This document shows, piece after piece, positions 63,579-64,000 of a DNA stretch of 64,000 nucleotides. The notes beneath the pieces were generated by a model that worked only from the letters and a program-made list of their open reading frames with translations, was not told the origin of the DNA and made no database searches. A program made the translations under genes and the position numbers. Location of the stretch: the NCBI GenBank assembly GCA_035610365.1, contig CM069432.1, positions 108,891,529 to 108,955,528 on the forward strand. The letters are read 5' to 3'. How positions within the stretch are numbered: the stretch's first letter is position 1; every line of letters begins with the position of its first letter. This DNA is from Aquatica leii. Lineage: Eukaryota; Arthropoda; Insecta; Coleoptera; Lampyridae.

Positions 63579-64000
63579 CAGGGGATATAGCATTCCAACG
63601 CGGAAGATTGCGATTATGATATACTTTTTTTATGGTGAAAGTCAATGTAATATGCATTTTGCAGTCTAACATACTATATTCATACCATGTACAAAGGGCG
63701 CAGCAGTTGTATCATAATGATTTTAATGCTCGTCTACAGTTTTCTCAGTGATTCCGGGTACAGAAAGCAAGAGACCTTACATTCAGTGAAAACAATCATG
63801 TTTATCGATGAGTGTTGCTTCACAAAATATGGTATTTTAAATTGCCACAACACTCATCATTGGGACGTGGAAAACCCTGGTATTATACAACAATAAAATG
63901 TGATTTCAACTCCGATTTTTAGTTAAAATGTGAACAGGAATCATTGGGAATACATTAATTAGTCCGTTGGCGATTCCTCGTTTAAATGGAAATCTTTACT
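63579..64000 (+). mobile_element. Left end of a further CAGGGGATA-type element, cut by the window edge
   Basis: CAGGGGATATAGCATTCC at 63579 resembles the left end of the three elements at 31156, 32899 and 39815. The eight bases before it are TTTATATT. Its right end lies outside the window, so the target duplication cannot be checked. Confidence 0.45.
63798..64000 (+). pseudogene. DDE transposase fragment (IS630/Tc1-mariner-like), incomplete
   Basis: The frame gives MFIDECCFTKYGILNCHN then THHWDVENPGIIQQ. In another frame after 63897 it gives TGIIGNTLISPLAIPRLNGN and LY. This is the usual order in insect DDE_3-type transposases (FTDEASFxxxGxVNRHN, YWSxENP, then WCGIIGxxIIGPxFxxxRLNGxxY). A TAA ends the first frame at about 63894, so it is broken; the rest is beyond the right edge. 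Confidence 0.7.

Overview
The window is nuclear DNA from an animal, almost certainly an insect. It is AT-rich, its host genes have short introns with GT-AG borders, and much of the sequence is transposable elements of types common in arthropods: BEL/Pao, Gypsy with a macro domain, Merlin, Harbinger, many hAT families and a Jockey-like LINE scrap. The mitochondrial ATP synthase alpha protein and the proteasome alpha-4 protein read like insect versions. I cannot name the species; a TE-rich genome such as a beetle or hemipteran would fit.

Layout. 1-4030: end of a broken BEL/Pao retrotransposon with its 3' LTR. 4031-7249: AT-rich spacer with one possible short terminal exon. 7250-8299: a second, partial BEL/Pao copy. 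8518-14880: a decayed PIF/Harbinger transposase gene. A solo LTR sits in its first intron and two head-to-tail hAT-like elements sit near its 3' end. 15398-15630: a 233-bp foldback element. 16234-18537: complete eight-exon ATP synthase subunit alpha gene. 18.6-23.4 kb: spacer with MITE-like inverted repeats. 23.4-24.8 kb: an A-rich minisatellite. 24785-29801: a Merlin transposase gene on the minus strand, split by an LTR-like insertion and by a hAT element. 31.2-34.6 kb and 39.8-41.1 kb: three copies of one CAGGGGATA-ended hAT-like family. 36.8-37.6 kb: remnant of another hAT transposase. 38.8-39.5 kb: a tandem duplication. 41.2-42.3 kb: the end of a small gene with a DUF4806-like domain. 42.8-48.6 kb: a broken Gypsy element on the minus strand with a macro domain; it holds three further elements nested inside one another. 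48877-50408: proteasome subunit alpha type-4 on the minus strand. 54603-58087: an intact six-exon gene for a tyrosine-recombinase (Crypton-like) protein. 58.8-61.4 kb: two further hAT elements. 63.6-64 kb: start of another element with a DDE transposase remnant, cut by the window end.

The host genes are therefore ATP5F1A, PSMA4, the recombinase-like gene and probably the DUF4806 gene. They are unrelated neighbours, not a cluster with a shared job. The most useful signal beyond them is the set of clean target-site duplications: seven 8-bp duplications mark hAT insertions, several 4-bp duplications mark LTR-type or unassigned insertions, and together they allow the relative order of many insertions to be read directly. 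The best candidate for something little described is the recombinase-like gene, which keeps a near-complete tyrosine-recombinase active site in an uninterrupted spliced frame.
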